From Acidobacteriaceae bacterium (GTDB lineage Bacteria > Acidobacteriota > Terriglobia > Terriglobales > Acidobacteriaceae), in contig PMOF01000203.1 in the NCBI GenBank assembly GCA_003162495.1, positions 1 through 9,981 of the forward strand: a DNA stretch of 9,981 nt. The letters are read 5' to 3'. A program made the translations under genes and the position numbers. Below the pieces are notes generated by a model that worked only from the letters and a program-made list of their open reading frames with translations, ran no database searches and had not been told where the DNA came from. Positions 7,223-9,981 of this stretch are shown one piece after another (the stretch's first letter is position 1; each line of letters opens with the position of its first letter).

Positions 7223-7228
7223 AAGATT

Positions 7229-8203
7229 ATGGCGCGCATTGCCGCGAACGTAACTGAGATTATTGGCCGTACGCCGCTGGTGCGGCTCAACCGAGTGGCG
7301 GCTGGTCTGCCCGCAACCGTGGTGGCCAAGCTGGAAAGCCAAAACCCCGCCTCCAGCGTGAAAGACCGGCTCGGTTTTGCGCTGATTGACGCCGCCGAAA
7401 AGGACGGCAAGATCAAGCCTGGCTCGACCGTGCTGATCGAGCCCACCAGCGGCAACACCGGTATTGCTCTCGCGTTCGTCGCCGCCGTCAAAGGCTATCG
7501 GCTGATTCTCACCATGCCTGAGACCATGAGCCTGGAGCGGCGCACGGTGCTGCTCGCGTTTGGCGCGGAGATCGTACTCACGCCCGGTCCCAACGGCATG
7601 AAAGGCGCCATCGCCAAGGCGGATGAAATCCTGGCCAAAACGCCGAACGGCTACATTCTGCAGCAGTTCAACAACCCGGCCAACCCCGCCATTCATTACG
7701 CCACCACTGGCCCGGAGATCTGGAACGACACGGACGGCAAGGTGGACATTCTCATCTCCGGCGTGGGCACAGGCGGCACCATTACCGGGGTGGCCAAATA
7801 CATCAAGGAGCGCAAGCCCGGCTTCAAGGCGATCGCGGTCGAGCCGACGGATAGCGCCGTGCTTTCGGGCGGCAAGCCGGGGCCGCACAAAATACAGGGC
7901 ATCGGCGGCGGCTTCATCCCCGCAGTCCTCGACACGAGTCTCATTGACGAGGTCATCACGGTGACCAACGACGAGTCCATCGAAATGGCCCGACGCCTGC
8001 CACTTGAGGAAGGCCTCTTTGTCGGTATCTCTTCCGGAGCGGCGCTGGCCGCGGCGCTCAAGGTGGCGGCGCGGCCAGAGAACGCAGGCAAACTGATTGT
8101 GGTGGTGCTGCCGGACTTCGGCGAGCGTTATCTCTCAAGCGTGCTGTTCGAGTCGCTGCGCCAGCAGGCCCTGGCTCTGCCCACCGAGGCGCTTGCCGTG
8201 TAG
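7229..8203 (+). CDS. cysK: Cysteine synthase A (O-acetylserine sulfhydrylase)
   Basis: A 324-residue cytosolic PLP enzyme that converts O-acetylserine and sulfide to cysteine and acetate, the last step of cysteine synthesis. Family landmarks in order: GRTPLVRL (13-20), the Schiff-base Lys45 in NPASSVKDR, the substrate loop PTSGNTG (72-78), the phosphate-binding loop GTGGT (180-184), [12 protein letters not shown] (220-231) and GISSGAA (266-272). Length is normal, and the MSLERR and QGIGGGF sequences favour CysK over CysM or cystathionine beta-synthase. It is the first gene of a probable cysK-cysE operon, the partner starting 94 bases downstream, and it is divergent from padR. No recognisable riboswitch or CymR/CysB-type site was found upstream, so its sulfur regulation is unknown. 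Confidence 0.95.
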   Translation: MARIAANVTEIIGRTPLVRLNRVAAGLPATVVAKLESQNPASSVKDRLGFALIDAAEKDGKIKPGSTVLIEPTSGNTGIALAFVAAVKGYRLILTMPETMSLERRTVLLAFGAEIVLTPGPNGMKGAIAKADEILAKTPNGYILQQFNNPANPAIHYATTGPEIWNDTDGKVDILISGVGTGGTITGVAKYIKERKPGFKAIAVEPTDSAVLSGGKPGPHKIQGIGGGFIPAVLDTSLIDEVITVTNDESIEMARRLPLEEGLFVGISSGAALAAALKVAARPENAGKLIVVVLPDFGERYLSSVLFESLRQQALALPTEALAV

Positions 8204-8229
8204 TGTCCGTCAGCCTTAATTGCTGGGAG

Positions 8230-8267
8230 CCCCATCCTTGCGACGTCTTTTTGTCGCAAGGGTGGGG
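8230..8267. repeat. Hairpin-forming repeat between cysK and cysE
   Basis: CCCCATCCTTGCGAC (8230-8244) pairs over all 15 positions with GTCGCAAGGGTGGGG (8253-8267), one pair being G-T, around an eight-base loop GTCTTTTT. The outer CCCCA/TGGGG ends and loop length match the repeat inside ppc, suggesting one REP-like family with variable inner stems. No T-run follows, so it is not a normal terminator, though an RNA hairpin here could protect or attenuate the cysK-cysE message. Confidence 0.75.
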
Positions 8268-8297
8268 GACCAGAAAACTTCGCGTACCCGACTATCT

Positions 8298-9041
8298 ATG
8301 GCCCTGTTTGCCCGCATCCGCGAAGACATCCACTCCGTAAAGGAGCGCGATCCGGCTGCGCGTTCCCGGCTGGAGATATTGCTGTGCTATCCGGGGCTGT
8401 GGGCGGTCTGGATTCACCGCGTCTCACATGCGCTTTGGCGCGCCGGGCTGCGACTGCCGGCGCGCATGCTCTCCCAGCTAGCCCGCTTTTTCACCGGCGT
8501 CGATATTCATCCTGGGGCGCTGCTGGGCCGGCGGCTGTTCATTGACCATGCCATGGGAGTGGTGATCGGCGAAACCGCCATCGTGGGCAGCGACGTGACT
8601 CTCTACCAGGGCGTGACGCTGGGCGGAACCGGCAAAGGCCACGGCAAGCGCCACCCCACCGTTTGCGACGGTGTCTTCATCGGCAACAATGCCAACGTCC
8701 TGGGCAACATCACGGTCGGCGAAAACTCCCGTGTGGGCGCGGGCTCGGTCGTTCTTTCCGACGTGCCGCCCAACTCCACCGTCGTGGGGGTTCCGGCGCA
8801 CATCGTTTATCGCAACGGCCAGCGAGTGCTTATCACCGATCCGCACGATGTGAAGGATCCGCTTTCCGACGCGCTCATTGCGCTCTCTGCCCGCGTCGAA
8901 GAGCTGGAAAAGTGCCTCTGCGTGGAAGGCATTCAGCCCCACCCCGCCGAACCCTTCGCCGCCGAAGAAGCGGAGCGCAGCGCATACCGCGAGGATCTGG
9001 AACGGCTGCAGGAATATGTTTCGATGGGCGAAGGCATCTGA
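8298..9041 (+). CDS. cysE: Serine O-acetyltransferase
   Basis: A 247-residue cytosolic acetyltransferase making O-acetylserine from serine and acetyl-CoA, the committed and feedback-inhibited step of cysteine synthesis. After an N-terminal helical domain (about 1-60) come left-handed beta-helix hexapeptide repeats (about 65-170). Catalytic residues are seen as Asp69 in GVDIHPGA and His84 in FIDHAMG, with His119 in GKRHP matching the E. coli substrate-site His; [14 protein letters not shown] forms the CoA-side turn. A long charged C-terminal helix follows, and the chain ends MGEGI; a terminal Ile is the residue that other CysE tails insert into the CysK active site. ATG 8298 ([11 protein letters not shown]) is chosen because an upstream TTG at 8220 would translate the intergenic hairpin. 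No good ribosome binding site is seen. It probably shares the cysK transcript. Confidence 0.94.
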   Translation: MALFARIREDIHSVKERDPAARSRLEILLCYPGLWAVWIHRVSHALWRAGLRLPARMLSQLARFFTGVDIHPGALLGRRLFIDHAMGVVIGETAIVGSDVTLYQGVTLGGTGKGHGKRHPTVCDGVFIGNNANVLGNITVGENSRVGAGSVVLSDVPPNSTVVGVPAHIVYRNGQRVLITDPHDVKDPLSDALIALSARVEELEKCLCVEGIQPHPAEPFAAEEAERSAYREDLERLQEYVSMGEGI

Positions 9042-9106
9042 AACTTTCGCACATTCCCCCAGTGCTACAGTGGTTTGGTTCCACTTTATTGCCGGGGTCC
9101 GTCTCC

Positions 9107-9981
9107 TTGCCGGGTTTTCGTCTGCTGCTCGTGGTCCTTCTTGCGCTCCCGGCCGCCGCCCATGGCGCGTCGCGGGTGCAGGCCGCGCCGGTTCCAGCGG
9201 AGATGCGCTCCACGGCGTTTACGGTCACCGTCAATGGGCAGGCGGTGGATGTGGCCCACGCTGCGTCGAGCTACGAATTTGTCAGCTTTGACATCACTGG
9301 CCCCGTAGATATCTCCATCACCGCGGCCGAGCCGGGCTTTTGGGATCGGGGTGTCGATATCCAGCCGTGGCGGCTGGGTTTGCGGCCCATTCGCCAAGGC
9401 CAGACCATTCGCTTTCGGCTGTCGGGACCGGCCAAGCTCTCCATCGCGCGGCCCGGCGACTTCCTGAATCACGCCAAGATGCTGTTTCTATTTGCGGGCA
9501 CGCCGCCGCCCGCGCCGCCCTCGGGTCCCCACCTGCAGATTATTCCTGCGGGCATTCACCGCCAGAGCCTGAACCCCAAATCAGGTGACACCATCTATCT
9601 CGCGCCGGGCGCTTTCATCTTCGGAAGCCTCAACTTGTGGAACGTGGTAAACGTGAAGGTGTTGGGCCGCGGGACGATTGTTTACGATGGCTTGCAAGAC
9701 CCCACCACCGACGAAGGCTGGATGCAGAAGCCCGATTGGCACTGCATTGGCGCGCTCAACGCCAGCAACGTCGAGATCGACGGGTTGACCTGCATTGTGC
9801 GCGCCCGCACTTGGTCGATTCAGATGAAGGACAGTAGCGGCTTTGTGTATAACGACCTGCGCGTGATCGGCGGCAATCCCGGCAACGCCAACCAGGACGG
9901 CATGGACTGGCTGGGTGGCGGCGATGCCACGGTGCGCGATTCGTTCCTGCGCGCGTCAGACGATGTGTTTGCCATGCAGGG
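9107..9981 (+). CDS. Secreted right-handed beta-helix glycosidase-like protein (GH28/GH49-like; 3' end outside window)
   Basis: The frame stays open to the last base, giving about 291 residues of a longer protein. The N terminus, PGFRLLLVVLLALPAAAHGA, is a clear signal peptide with an A-x-A-type cleavage site. A beta-sandwich domain follows (about 37-150), with the pattern VDIQPWRLGLRPIRQGQ and LSIARPGD...MLFLFAG found before GH28/GH49-type catalytic domains. The parallel beta-helix then begins (YLAPGAFIFGSLN, VLGRGTIVYDG) and shows NQDGMD (nt 9890-9907) and ASDDVFAM, resembling the NTDG and DD acidic motifs of polygalacturonase and dextranase families. A polysaccharide-cleaving role is inferred; the substrate is not. 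No ATG precedes the signal peptide: TTG 9107 is my best start, TTG 9089 and GTG 9062 are alternatives, and none has a good ribosome binding site. It starts about 65 bases after cysE, probably a separate unit. Confidence 0.78.
   Translation, partial: MPGFRLLLVVLLALPAAAHGASRVQAAPVPAEMRSTAFTVTVNGQAVDVAHAASSYEFVSFDITGPVDISITAAEPGFWDRGVDIQPWRLGLRPIRQGQTIRFRLSGPAKLSIARPGDFLNHAKMLFLFAGTPPPAPPSGPHLQIIPAGIHRQSLNPKSGDTIYLAPGAFIFGSLNLWNVVNVKVLGRGTIVYDGLQDPTTDEGWMQKPDWHCIGALNASNVEIDGLTCIVRARTWSIQMKDSSGFVYNDLRVIGGNPGNANQDGMDWLGGGDATVRDSFLRASDDVFAMQ

Noticed and set aside
7090..7228. Possible SAM-type riboswitch ahead of cysK (AGGCCTG...GAAGGCAACC)
   Set aside because: The GGCAACC box is there, but the flanking SAM-I landmarks (the ATC-AGAG-GGAGGGA 5' part, the GGTGC 3' part and a closing P1 stem) are absent. 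Treated as chance.
6989..7888. Minus-strand 299-codon frame opposite cysK
   Set aside because: Antisense shadow of cysK; His/Arg-rich sequence with no family resemblance.
8220..8297. N-terminal extension of CysE from TTG 8220
   Set aside because: It would translate the intergenic hairpin repeat and gives no CysE-like sequence; ATG 8298 fits the family.

Overview
The window looks like chromosomal DNA of a high-GC, Gram-negative-type soil bacterium, most likely an acidobacterium of the Terriglobia group. The basis is the protein flavour, the PadR-plus-small-membrane-protein pair, the scarcity of Shine-Dalgarno sites, and two kinds of dispersed repeat (a 'HPER'-coding GTCATCCTGAGCG-type repeat and CCCCA...TGGGG hairpins) that I associate from memory with that phylum. 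No similarity search was possible, so the taxonomy is an inference.

Layout. 1-849 (+): 3' part of a GH18 (YaaH-like) glycosidase. 959-1034 (-): a CAU-anticodon tRNA, best read as tRNA-Ile2, with its own promoter at 1048-1077. 1165-3150 (+): an ABC-F ribosome-associated ATPase of the YheS/YdiF type. 3189-6080 (+): a complete phosphoenolpyruvate carboxylase. 6120-6626 and 6626-6949 (-): a small membrane protein translationally coupled to a PadR regulator, transcribed away from cysK. 6952-6979: a perfect 28-bp palindrome overlapping the padR promoter. 7229-8203 and 8298-9041 (+): cysK and cysE, the last two steps of cysteine synthesis. 9107 to the window end (+): 5' part of a secreted right-handed beta-helix protein resembling GH28/GH49 glycosidases.

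How the genes relate. CysE makes O-acetylserine and CysK turns it into cysteine. CysE ends in Ile, the residue by which CysE tails dock in CysK, so the pair probably forms the cysteine synthase complex. PadR probably represses its own operon through the palindrome, and the predicted transcription start coincides with the ATG, so its mRNA may be leaderless. PEP carboxylase, the ABC-F protein and the tRNA are housekeeping genes. The two flanking glycosidase-like genes suggest polysaccharide turnover.

The most unusual signal is not a defence or mobile system but repeats tolerated inside essential-type genes. A 42-bp palindromic unit flanked by a 12-bp imperfect direct repeat sits in frame inside ppc, a dispersed repeat is translated in the ABC-F linker, and a related-looking hairpin lies between cysK and cysE. 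This recalls Rickettsia palindromic elements, which also insert in frame. I see no clear phage, transposase, CRISPR or toxin-antitoxin genes. No gene-free stretch exceeds 300 bases; the longest, 6950-7228, holds the padR operator/promoter and the cysK leader.
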